Source: Zasmidium citrigriseum
Lineage: Eukaryota; Ascomycota; Dothideomycetes; Mycosphaerellales; Mycosphaerellaceae
Direction: 5' to 3'
DNA: 64,000 nucleotides
Assembly: GCA_002786025.1 (NCBI GenBank)
Contig: NHNW01000029.1
Location: 422,172-486,171, forward strand
The first letter of the stretch is position 1; every line of letters starts with the position of its first letter. The translations under genes were made by a program, and so were the position numbers. Below are positions 1 through 10,500 of this stretch, in pieces. The notes under the pieces were generated by a model that ran no database searches, had not been told where the DNA came from, and saw only the letters and a list, made by a program, of their open reading frames with translations.

Positions 1-2872
1 CGCCACCAGTATCTCCTCCCAAGGTTCAAATCACATCTGTGAAGGACGAGGCTGCGGTCACCGATGAGGCGCCTCCCGGCAGCCATGTGCGCCTGTCTGA
101 AATTAACGTCAACTCGAACTTGCAAAGCCCGACCCCTGAGATCAGAACTCAAGTCGCAGGTTCACTGATCAGTCCGCCGCAAACTCCAGTGATCGATGGA
201 GTAACCTGGCTCGAGCGTGAATCGTCATCAGCTGTCGCACCAGTTTATAGCACAGCGTCGACGCAGACCGACTTTGTGGAACCAGAACGCCCGAGAGGTC
301 ACACCCCCAAGCGTGACAGTCTCTCTCCACCTATGTTCGTACCCTCCATCGCGATTCATCCACCGAATTCGAGGCCTTCTTCCCCGCGACCCTACGTTTT
401 ACCACCTGGCACTAAGAACGCTGCTGCACAAGCCAACCTGGGCTGGCCAAGCAAGGATGCGTCTGTACAGACCGAGGAGATCAGGATTGACAGACGACCT
501 GTGAAACTCCCACCACACCTGCTACCAGGAAGTCTGCTCCCGAGTCCGACGTTCCAGGAACCACCGCGATCAAAGCGCATGGCTGCAGGGGGTACCGCAA
601 AGATCTTTACCAAGATCATGTCTTCTGCCTCTGGGCCTACTTCGCCTACTCTGCAGTCGCCAACCGAGTCCAGTCCGGACATGTCGCGAAACAACAGTTC
701 GAAAGACCTTCGTAACTATCCTCTGAAAGCGCTACCCTTGCCGAGGCCTGTTTTGTCTCCGCCTCATCCACCAGCAGGCGAGACGTTTCAGAGCAACGGG
801 CCGCTCAACAGGTCGTCGCAATATGGAGTCAGCCAGCCTAAGGTTGAAAATCTGCCCCTTGCTGACGTGGATCAGTGGTCAGAGCCCAGTGAGGACGAGG
901 ACGCCGGTAGTGATTTTGACATTTCTGACCTCGCAGGATCTGTTCCTACCCTCAGTCGGCCTCCACCAGGTCGCTTTGGCCTGTCTGAGCCACCGAAGGC
1001 CGTCCCAGAAGACAAGGAGATTTCACCGGAGCGTCGACCAGATACCGCGGATTCCTATGGCGCAGCTCCAGCACCGTCGGTGGCGAGCAGCCGACCGACG
1101 TCCCAGCGGCGACATGTCCGACAATCGTCGAAGTCGAAGCTCAAGCAGCCTGAGGTCCGGCGTGACCTCCGTTCTCGAAGCCCCAGTTTTGGCAGCATGG
1201 CTTCGAGCAGTCACAGCGCGCCCACCGGACTGCCACCTTATCCAATACCGCTCAGATCGAGCTCGCGAATTCCAGGGGGATCGAGACTGAAGAGTGATGG
1301 CTCTCAAAGCCCTACGCCCGACGAGGTATTTGGAAACCGTAGCAGTCGTGGTAGCCGTTCAAATCACGGCCGTCAAGCGAGCCTTCGCAAGGTGCAGTCG
1401 GCCGCTGTGATCAGGAACAGGACAGGCAGAGGATCTCCACAGAAGAGCCATCGCAGACGCAGAAGATCGCCAGATCTCACTCCTGTGCAGTCGATGGCAT
1501 TTGAGAGTCCAGCGCCTACCAAGTTCCCTATCCCTGAGTTGCCCACTCCACTCCAGGACAGCCTGACATTCGACTATGTCAAGGGATCAGTCGACATCAG
1601 CAGATCGCCCGGCACGGCGAGCACTGCTCCTCGAAACTCAGAAGAGACTAATTTGGTTGATGCGATTGCAGGGACCATGGTCGGCGAGTGGATGTGGAAG
1701 TACATTCGCAAGCGAAAGTCTTTCGGTATTGGCGAAGACAGCTCTGAGTTCCCGGTTGCGGATCAGAATGGGATCGTCAATATGACCACAGGGCATGGCA
1801 CGCGGCACAAGCGTTGGGTCTGGCTGTCGCCTTATGAGCGCACCATCATGTGGGACAACAAGCAGCCCACGTCAGGTCCGGCGTTGTTGGGCAAGAAGGG
1901 ACGCAAACGTAAGTGGAATCATTCACGGATCTTCCGCCTCATTCGTACTGACCATTTGCAGTGGCCATCCAGTCAGTGCTGGACGTCGAAGACCAAACCC
2001 CGTTGCCCAAGTCGCCAGAATTGTCCAGTGCTTGGAATAGATCGATCCTGATTCTGACTCCAGAGCGCGCCTTGAAGTTCACGGCGACCACGCAGGAGCG
2101 ACATGGACTTTGGATGACCGCACTCTCCTTTTTAGCGCAGTCAGGCCAGCTACCCACGCAGATTCCTCAGCATATCCCTCGGAGGAACGATATCCCGCCA
2201 GTACCACCAGTGCCGTCAAATCCGTCAATCGATGGTGTGCCAATCAAGCGCCATCGATCCCCTTCGTTTGGACGCTCAACCGTTCGAGACTCGATCCGTC
2301 TTGCCAAGGGCAAGAGGCCTGACTTGCTGCACAAGGTCAATTCGCAGCCAGAGAGCAACTACGGGTCAGAGATCCTCAACAGCGAGATGAGTGGATATAC
2401 CGAGAGCGCCGACTTCCCAGCCGTACCTCGCCTTTACATCAGCACCACACGCCACCAGCGGAAGCGCAGCAACACGAGCCCACGGCTTCCACCGACTTTG
2501 GGCAACAACCCGCGCAGCTTCTCCTCGAGCGCTGTCCCATCATCCACCTCCTCAGCCCACCACTACCACGCGAGTTCAACAAATGCATCTTCTTTCCGCC
2601 CCAGCGCATCCTCCAAGTCTGGCAGCCGTCGGGACTCGATCACCAGCCCAGACCGGCCCAACTTCTTCGAGGCAGTCGGGACAGTCCGCATGGAGGCGTT
2701 CGTCGACCCGAACGTCCGAGACGGAGTCCTGTACGTCCCGGCACCCCCGCCCGTCATCGGAGCGCCACGACGACCACGACGCGGGAGCAATCTGAGCCAG
2801 TCGACGGTCGACAAGAGGCGGGCCGGATATGTGTTTGACGAGGACGGTATGGATCCGTTCAAGGGCTTCTAA
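1..2872 (+). CDS. apsA: Cortical PH-domain protein, ApsA/Num1/Mcp5-like (5' end outside window)
   Basis: Partial gene, open from base 3 with no start in the window. Exon to 1908, intron 1909-1961 (GTAAGT...TTGCAG), exon 1962-2872 ending in TAA; the join keeps frame (C + TG gives Leu). The first two thirds is Ser/Pro-rich and disordered, with STQTD- and SVQTE-like motifs near bases 260 and 460. A pleckstrin-homology domain of the Num1/Mcp5 type lies at about 1655-2140: the VGEWMWKY start, RHKRWVWLSPYERTIMW, GKKGRK before the splice and IQSVLDVEDQTP after it, ending in HGLWMTALSFL. In this family the C-terminal PH domain binds plasma-membrane phosphoinositides while the missing N-terminal coiled coil anchors dynein or mitochondria at the cortex; A. 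nidulans ApsA acts in nuclear positioning. The tail after the PH domain is Ser-rich and basic. Family assignment is firm; the exact orthologue is inference because the N terminus is missing. Confidence 0.85.
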
Positions 2873-5182
2873 ACAGCGAAAGCAGAGATCGAAGTGATAC
2901 CCCCTCCTATTTTTGTGCAATACTACCACCACAACATGTCTGACGACGGATCTTTTCCCTTGTCTGGGCGGCTGAATTTGCGGCGTTGTCTTGGGGAATA
3001 ATCTACCTTTAGACGACGGATAGCCCTCAGCGGGTCAGATAGGAGAGATCTTTCCTCCACAATGTGTACATACCCGACATCTTATGATGCAAGAAAGCTA
3101 ATGAGATTTTTCTATGTGAAGAGGATCTGATCCACGTGTCATATCGACCTCAAGAAAAGAACGAACGAGAATGATGGTGCAGGATGGACGAAAAGGTAAG
3201 AGAACTAAAACAATATACAGCCGCAGGATGACTCGGAGAATCGATGCACGTTCAGCCTTGGTCTTGGGGCCATCGAAGCAACTCCACGTGTCGAACCCGA
3301 CCAACAAGAAGATGATGCCGACTGGGGGGCTGTAATGATGACGGACATCCAGCAGGAATGGCGCAGTGACCACGAGCCAGAGAAAGCTTGGTCTCATCAA
3401 ACTCTTGGGGCTGGCGCAAGAGGCGGTGAAACAGGGACGCAAGAGAGGAGATTGGCTGGTCATTCCAGTCTTGTTCCTGGAAGTCACACACCATCATCAG
3501 CAGAGTCGATTGAAGGAGGCGAAAGGTCAGTTCTGCCTGCGGTACCCTCGGTGTCCCGGTCAGACTGGAAGACGACTTTGGCGATCCCTAGGTTCCTCCC
3601 CTTGGGCTAAGAGAGCAACAAGCCCTTGAACAGCTTAGAGACTTGCACTCTTACGGAGAAAGCTGATTCTCCAGTTTGAGCGGAAGAAAGAGGGTACAGA
3701 TACACGGACTCTGGCCTGTCTCTACCTCACCGATATCGACCAAGCCACCTCCCACATCGACAAGGCAATGGGCCAGGTTGAGGTCGCACAGCATCTGGAT
3801 GAGCTGCTCGTTATATGGGCAGAACCATCGAGTCGTGCAGCATGAGGAATTGCGCCAACGGAGAATTCGATTGATATGAATGTCTTTCACATGCTGCTCA
3901 CGACCTGAAGTCTCAGACCCACCCACACACACCTAATCTTCGTACATCGTACGGTACCTGACAGCACCAACTACGGCGGCGACGCCGACGACCTCTCGTG
4001 GGATGCACGTGGGATGAACAGAACAATCGTTCGATGCGCTCACCGTCCATCGCAGTCACATTCCATCACAGCGCCGCTCATGGAGCCTCTTCGCCACGGC
4101 AACGGAATCGTTTGATTCGTTTCAAAGGCAAACTTCGGCACCACCGTAGTGAAAAGTTCGGAAGCAGACGAGGAGTTGTTGAGCGCAAACGCTTGACTAA
4201 CCCGGGTTTAAGCAGAGGATCCTGGTCGATGGAGTCCGGGGTCGGGCATGTTGACAGACGTCGAGGGCTGTCTCATCGTCGAACGTCAGCGCCCTCTCTT
4301 ATCGTTGCATTTGTCCATTTTCGCACGCAAAGGCTGCGTGTGTGTACGTAGACGCACCGGCTCCCGTCGTCGAGTCCACCAGACATTTTCTCTCCTGGCG
4401 AGATTCTGATACTACACCCCAGTCGTGCTTGCCTCCTGCAGGTTGAGGAAGTCGCCGCCGACGGCGCCACTGCCACAGGTTTTGGCCCATGCCTCCATTG
4501 CTCCACCATTCAAGATCGTCTGACAAGGTCCCTTCAATCAGGCTGTCTCCCACTACCACTATCAAGCAAATGTTACGCGGACGATCTTCATGACGGCATC
4601 GCCTCCCCCAAGTCACAGGCGTCAAGATGATCCCCGAACTCGCCCCGTTCAATGCAGCGAAGCTGCGCCTGTGAGGCTCATGTTTCACAGATATGCGCCG
4701 TGTGCTCCAGCTTCGGTCGACTGCCAATAGACACTCGCAGACTCGCTTTTTGACGGTGAGGGCCACGAGTTCATATTGAAGTCGCGAAACTTGACAGGTT
4801 GACGGGCCTTGTGGTGTGGAGAAGCGGTTGTGGCATCGAACTGGCCATGGTGTCGGGCTAGTATCAGACGCATGTCCTGCGCCTGGGGCTGGAGAGATGC
4901 TGCTTCTGTGACGCTGTGTAAGCTATGTACACCCCCTGTTCGAAGACGCCGAGAGGTTAGTATATCGAGAGGGCTGTGGGCCTGCTCGTTGGGAGCCCGT
5001 GGTGGTATCTATCGCTCTTTTTTTCCTTCCGCGCTACACTCCCTCCCTCTTCCTCTCCTTACTGCTGAGCACGCCATCACCGACAAACCACGCGTCCCGT
5101 TCGTTACCAGCCGTGGTTGACTCGCAGTCGTTACCGACACGTCAAACTCCGCCTCCACAAGAAGAAGATCATCACATACGCA
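2873..5182. other. Intergenic interval, 2.3 kb, one MITE, no supportable gene
   Basis: Begins with the 3' UTR of the ApsA-like gene and ends with the promoter and leader of the PTG-repeat secreted protein. A pyrimidine-rich tract at about 5017-5065 is typical of a fungal core promoter just upstream of the 5183 start. The MITE at 3543-3696 is listed separately. Open frames of up to about 155 codons exist on both strands but show no recognisable domain, signal peptide or convincing codon pattern. Confidence 0.6.
3543..3696 (-). mobile_element. Stowaway/mariner-type MITE, copy A
   Basis: A 154-bp unit including a TA at each side (3543-3544 and 3695-3696). It starts CCCTCGGTGTCCCGG and ends CGGAAGAAAGAGGG, so the ends are imperfect inverted repeats of about 29 bp. 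Five other copies share the same ends and core in this window (14502, 17076, 31069, 55323, 55653). This copy lies in the opposite orientation to 14502 and 17076 and has the most diverged core. A TA target duplication with CCCTC ends is the hallmark of non-autonomous Tc1/mariner (Stowaway-like) elements; no transposase is present. Confidence 0.8.
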
Positions 5183-5767
5183 ATGGCCGGTCCATCATCC
5201 ATCCTCAAGCTCGCCCTCTTCGCCTCCGCAGCGTTCGCCCTGCCGTGGAAGCCAGGCGCCAACCCACCATTCCCACAGTTCAACCCTCATGCCGGCGAGT
5301 TCCCTCACGGCATCGCGCCCATCCCCACCGGGACCGCCGTCGAGCCCTCATCTTTCGTCGGCCCAACTGGCACCGCCGTCCCACTCCCAACGGGTCTGAT
5401 GAAGCGTGACAGCTTCCCCAAGGGCTTCCACCCGCCACCAGGAGGCTTCGCTCCAACCGGCGCTGCGCCAACCGGTTTCATGCCACAACCAACGGGCTTC
5501 GCACCAGGCCCAACAGGCTTCATGGAGAAGAAGCGCATGTTTATGCCAACGGGAACAGGAGGTTTCCCAGCACCATCAGGCTTCCCGGCGCCAACTGGAG
5601 GTTTCCACGACTTCGAGCCACCTATGCACCATCACCAAGCCCGCCAGTTCGGTGGTCCTCGGAAGCAAGACTACGAGCCTCACTTCCCAGTCTTCGCTCC
5701 TGGTCCAGAGATGCCTATCCCCTCCGCGCCAACGGGAACCATGCCACCATTCCCAACTTCGACTTGA
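5183..5767 (+). CDS. Secreted PTG-repeat protein with Kex2-like sites
   Basis: Single exon, 194 aa. The ATG at 5183 is chosen because it opens a clear signal peptide (ILKLALFASAAFALP, predicted cut after Ala19). The mature part is Pro/Gly/Phe-rich with ten PTG units, many as (A/Q/G)PTGF(M/A), and no cysteines. Dibasic sites occur at K74-R75 and K116-K117-R118, flanking a block of PTG repeats, as in fungal Kex2-processed repeat proteins, which are cut in the Golgi into short secreted peptides. A His-rich patch (MHHHQ) follows. I do not recognise a named orthologue. It could equally be a cell-wall structural protein. The repeats make a neutral spurious frame unlikely. Confidence 0.8.
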   Translation: MAGPSSILKLALFASAAFALPWKPGANPPFPQFNPHAGEFPHGIAPIPTGTAVEPSSFVGPTGTAVPLPTGLMKRDSFPKGFHPPPGGFAPTGAAPTGFMPQPTGFAPGPTGFMEKKRMFMPTGTGGFPAPSGFPAPTGGFHDFEPPMHHHQARQFGGPRKQDYEPHFPVFAPGPEMPIPSAPTGTMPPFPTST

Positions 5768-6082
5768 GCGATCACTCCTCGTTGACCGAAACAACGACAG
5801 ATACTGGATGTCTCAAGACGCTGGACGAATGACCGACTGGCTCGCTGGAAATCAGATGCTGGAGGCTTGAGGTCTGAACGCCGGCCTGGAGATTCTGTGT
5901 ACCTAGATGTACAATGCGAATAGTCCGTTGAACTGGACATACGATCGTTGCCCCTGAATCCAATGCACTTTCTTCGATTTGGCAGGCTGATGGACTGTCA
6001 GCTTGCTTTGAACACTTACGATAGACTTAGACGGAGTTAATGCACACAGCTGTGTTGGATGGGCAACAATTCTTCTTCGCCT

Positions 6083-6873
6083 TTACTTTCCTATTCGTTC
6101 AAGAGCCTGTCATACCATTAGCAGAGCAGCCACAAACGGCACAACGAAAGATTGACTCACCTCCTCAACATCCGCCGTATCCCAAACACCCCCAAACCAC
6201 TGCAAATTCGCCAAGCTAGCCTCATGAATCTCCATCGTCAGCGCCGCACAAGCATCGCCCACAGTAACACACCTGCGACGCCCAAAGTCAGCACTTTCCC
6301 ACTGCCTCACTCCACCCAAACCCTCAACCCACCCTCTCAAACAAAGAGAGATCAAACTCACCGCCAATCCCTCCCCACGCCCTCCCGAACCGTACTCTCA
6401 ACACAAACATTCGTCGCCTCCCCACAAACCACCACACTACCCACACCCCTCTCCCTCAAAACCCCCTCCAACTCCGTCCCCCCAGCAAAAGCACTATTCC
6501 GATACTTCTCCACCTCCATCTCCCCCCTCCCAACATCCGGTCTCAACTCCTCCACAACCTCCGCATCCCAGCTACCCCTAACACACAACCCCCCTTTCAT
6601 CCACTCCTCCGCAAGCGGGTTCCCCTCAAACAAAATCCCCGCGTTGGCGTAATCGGGATCGAAAGCGTAGGAGGCGAAGATGACGGGGTAGTTGTGGGAG
6701 TGGAAGGCGGCGCGGAGGCGGTTTATGTTGTGCGTTATGGTTTTGATGCGGGACGAGGGGAGTTGGATGCCGGATTTGCGGAAGATGCCGGAGGGGTGGA
6801 TGAAGGAGTTTTGCATGTCGATTATGAGGAGGGCGGGGGGCGTGTGCAGGTGGAGGGGTTTGGTTGTGTCCAT
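6083..6873 (-). CDS. Isochorismatase-like cysteine hydrolase
   Basis: Three exons on the minus strand: 6873-6362, 6272-6161 and 6106-6083, 215 aa. Introns are 6361-6273 and 6160-6107, both GTGAGT...CAG, the second with a CTAAT branch-like site. The fold signature is complete: LLIIDMQNSF with Asp19, the conserved Lys123 (VEKYRNSAF) and the nucleophile Cys157 in ATNVCVEST, which make the Asp-Lys-Cys triad of cysteine hydrolases. Members hydrolyse isochorismate, nicotinamide or related small amides; the substrate here cannot be told. The last exon is only 8 codons; without that splice the frame would read through to a stop at 6110-6112. Base composition flips sharply from C-rich to G-rich at about 6640 (see findings). 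Confidence 0.85.
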
Positions 6874-7590
6874 GGTGGGATTTGGGTATGAATCGATTTG
6901 TAGGGCTTGTAGTTAGTAAAGAGATTGGAGATTGATCTTTCGAAACGATAAATTTGCCAAATGGAAGACGTGAGGTCGAAGTCGAGACGCATGAGGTACT
7001 TCCCTTAGGCTTGGAGCCCTAGAGAGGGGCTTCCTTTATACGACCCTGTCATCGAGTCATCCTTTGACTTTCGCATCATCATCCTATGGTATACGTACAA
7101 ATACTCGTTTAGCTTCACCATAGAAGCTAGCGCTGCGCTCCCAACACGGACTCCGTCGTCCCGTGCATCCGTCTTTCAGCTCGCCTCATGCGAATACTCT
7201 CCAGTCTTGGAAATACCAAGTTTTCCGTAAATGTTTAACAGCAAGCACGTGAACGAGCACCGGCATATTCTGGAGAACGTCTGGTCAGCATCCAGGCAAC
7301 AGAAAATCGAGGCTTGAGAGATGTGAACTGCACGATAATGGGTTGGTGGTTCAAGTTCTTTTCTTTCTTCGGCGACTATGTTGGCCGTTTCGCGTCCAGC
7401 GCCTCGATCGTAACATCGTTCGGCGAGAGCTTGTGGCGCCTATAATACAACAGTGCTGTGCACCCTATCACTTCGATTGACCGTCAGTCGTAGCGGAGAT
7501 GGTCCCATCATGCATGCAATTCCATATGCTTACAACAAGTTCAGCGTCCAACCCTTGGTATCATCTCATGCCGTTACAAATCCGCAAGCA
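6874..7590. other. Intergenic, 0.7 kb, nothing recognised
   Basis: Holds the upstream region of the minus-strand hydrolase and the 3' flank of the minus-strand JmjC gene. No repeat, RNA gene or coding frame that I can support. Confidence 0.5.
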
Positions 7591-10500
7591 CTACTTGCTT
7601 CTCTGCCGTAGCCCCAAGTCGTTTTGTTGGAGAAGCTTTGCAAACTCCAGGTCCTTCTGCTCTGCAGGATCGACCAGCTCTTCGGTGTCGTCTAGTTTCG
7701 ACCTCTTCGCGGCCTTCGACTCTGAGGTTTCGGACATGGACTCCCTCTTGCGCTTGACGCTACCCCCGTTTGGGGACCTGGCCTCGGAAGGGACACCGTT
7801 GGGCATCAGTGGCTGGCGCTTTGTTTGCTCAGGCGACTGCGAAAGAGGCGCAGGTGGCCTATACAGTGGCAGGCTGTTGACATTACTCCTCTGAGACACC
7901 GGAGAAGCCTGTAATACGGGGTTTGACGTCGTGGCTTCGCCCACTTCGATGGAGGATTGCGCTACGTCTTGTGGAGGAGCTTGCCGAGGAGCAGGTCTTG
8001 CTACAGCTATTGTGTCAGGATCCGAATTCGGCTGCGGGAGCTCGTAGACTGTCTGTTCCCCAATCGCCGGGTCGACCGCAGGAATATCCTGTGCTTGCTT
8101 GTCGTTCTGTTCTGCGACATCAGACCCAGGCAGCGACACCGCGGAGTCGACGCTTTCGTCAGGCCGATTTGAATCTGTCCCGACGATTCCGTTTGAGGTC
8201 GATGCGGGACCAGTTGTGTCAAACCCGAAATCGTTCGTTTGGGGTTCCTGCTCGTCCTGGTTGATGAAGCTTGAATCCTGGTAATCCTCGTATGAGCGAC
8301 CGTTCATATCCAGAACTTCGTTCGCTATCTGCTCAAGTGACGGAAGCTGGTACAATGGCGGGCGCTCTGGCGCTGAATAGGCGTAGGATCCATTATCCGC
8401 TGACTGGGAGTACGCGAAGAGATTTGGGTCAATCGGAGGATGACTCTGCTGCTGATCGCTGGAGGGTCCTCGGTGCTCTGTGGCGGGCGCGAGATGAGGT
8501 TGTTGCTGATGGTTCGGAACGTGTGGCTGAATTGGGCGGCCATTGTGCATGTCGTACGTCGCTGGCGAGGCGGGGCTTTGGCTCGACTGTAAATGATGGT
8601 TAAAGGTCGGCGGCGGCGGTGCACCATTGGTTGAAGGGCTCGGTTTCGCCTTTTTCTGAACTTGCGTCGGTGTACCATCTTCTGCAGGGCGTTTCTTCGA
8701 TGAGACTGATCCTCGAGGCACCGGAGTCTCAGCTGCCTTGACGGGATCGACGTTGCCATTCTCATCGTGAATGCATCGGCGCTGCTGACAGTGAGAATAC
8801 TGATCATTGATTGCGTTCCACCGCGACTCACCTTTGACTTCCTGCATTCAAAACAAGCCTTGCTGCGCCCTCGCTTGGGAACCTCGCCGAAGATGGGGAC
8901 GCCGTTCATCGTCATCGGAATATTGGCGTTGAGATATGCGTTGGTGCCAGGAAGAGGCTGAGTCTGTCCGTTAGTCATTGGCACGCCATTTGGATGTGTT
9001 CCACTCTGCATTACATGGCCATTCGCTGCCTGCTGTTGGTTGATAGGGTTAGTCGCATGATCCAAAGAGCCGCGTTGTTTTGGTGACGTTACAGTGATGT
9101 TGTCGAGGAGTTCTGAAGTATTGTAAGAATTGGGCGACATTTGGTGGTGCATCAGGCTGGGACTACCTGAAGTGGCCTGCATGACAATGTCTTTGTGCTT
9201 GCATCTGATTCTGCGCTTCCGGCACGCATCGCAGGCGACGCGCTTGGGCCCGAGCACCGAAGTTTTCGGGGTGCTGATATACTGCGCAGGCATCGCGTTC
9301 ATCGCCATCGCCATCGGATGGCTGGCCGGCGGGGCCTGTGCCTGCATTTGATGATGCGCGGGTGGCTCGGTCGGGAGTTGCGATGGTGGTTGTTGTTGCG
9401 ATGGTTGATGAGGGAGGCCATTTGATGAAGTGCGCTCAGGAGCCGCCACAGCGCCATTCACGCTAGTGGTGGCGCTAGCCGCGGCGGCGGCATTCCTCAC
9501 ACGTTCGCTCTGGCGCTCCGGGGCGATGCGCCATGCAGCAATTGCTTCTTTGCGCTCCATCTCCTTCAATGCGCGCGCCGACAGCTTTTTCGGTGGCCCC
9601 AGGTCTTTGCTGTTTGGAAGTACGGCGTCTGGGTGTGCCCAAGCCGGCGGATCTTCGTTCCCTCGCTTCCACGCCACCCAAAGGGCAAAAGTCTTGGCCA
9701 CCTCGAGAGGCTCGCCGTGGGTCTTGGGGATGGATGCGTTCACGCGCTTCATGCGATCTTGCGAAACACCTTCGATCCGGCCCATGACCAGCATCACCGT
9801 GCGGAAGATGAAGTTGACCAGGTCCGGCAGGCCCTCGATCTCCGCTTGGCCGTAGTACCGGGTATTCTTTGCGCCAGGCCGAGAATCGTCTTCGACAGCA
9901 TCAAACTCCGCCCAGACTGGCATCTGGCGCTGGAATTGCTTGCCTTCGTAGAAGAGCTGCGACACAGCTTCCGGTAGAGGATCCGTCTTGAGATACTGAA
10001 TCGCTGTATACCACATGATCTTCTGGAAGTAAGGGTAGCGGAACTTCATGGGCGTTTCGTTAGCCTTTTCGATGTCGACAACCTTGAACTGGTTCTTGTA
10101 CGACATTCTGTTCAAGAAATTGCCGCCAATGACGAGACTCGTCTCGGGTGTCCAGACCGCGTGGATCCAGCCAGACGGGATCAGCATTGTATCGCCCTCG
10201 CTGAGGTCGACTCGGTAACACTCCTTGGTGATGCTTGGCAGGAAAGTGTAGTTCTGTTGAGGGCTGTCGTTCCACTCTTCGTACGCCTTGAGGTGTTTGG
10301 CTTTGGGCGGGATAAAGAAGAAGGTCTTTTTGCCTTTCAAGATGTGGTAGTAGACACTGCTGCCGCCAAAGTCGATGTGGAAGTCGGTGTAGCTGTCAGC
10401 AACCGACATGAGGCAGTAGAACTGCACTTTGGGATATTTGCCCAGATCGATCTCCTTCTGAGGCCAGACTTCATCCTGAAGATCGATGTCCCGCACGATC

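Noticed and set aside
4299..4766. 155-codon minus-strand frame
   Set aside because: Unusual Trp/Arg/Cys-rich composition and no supporting signals.
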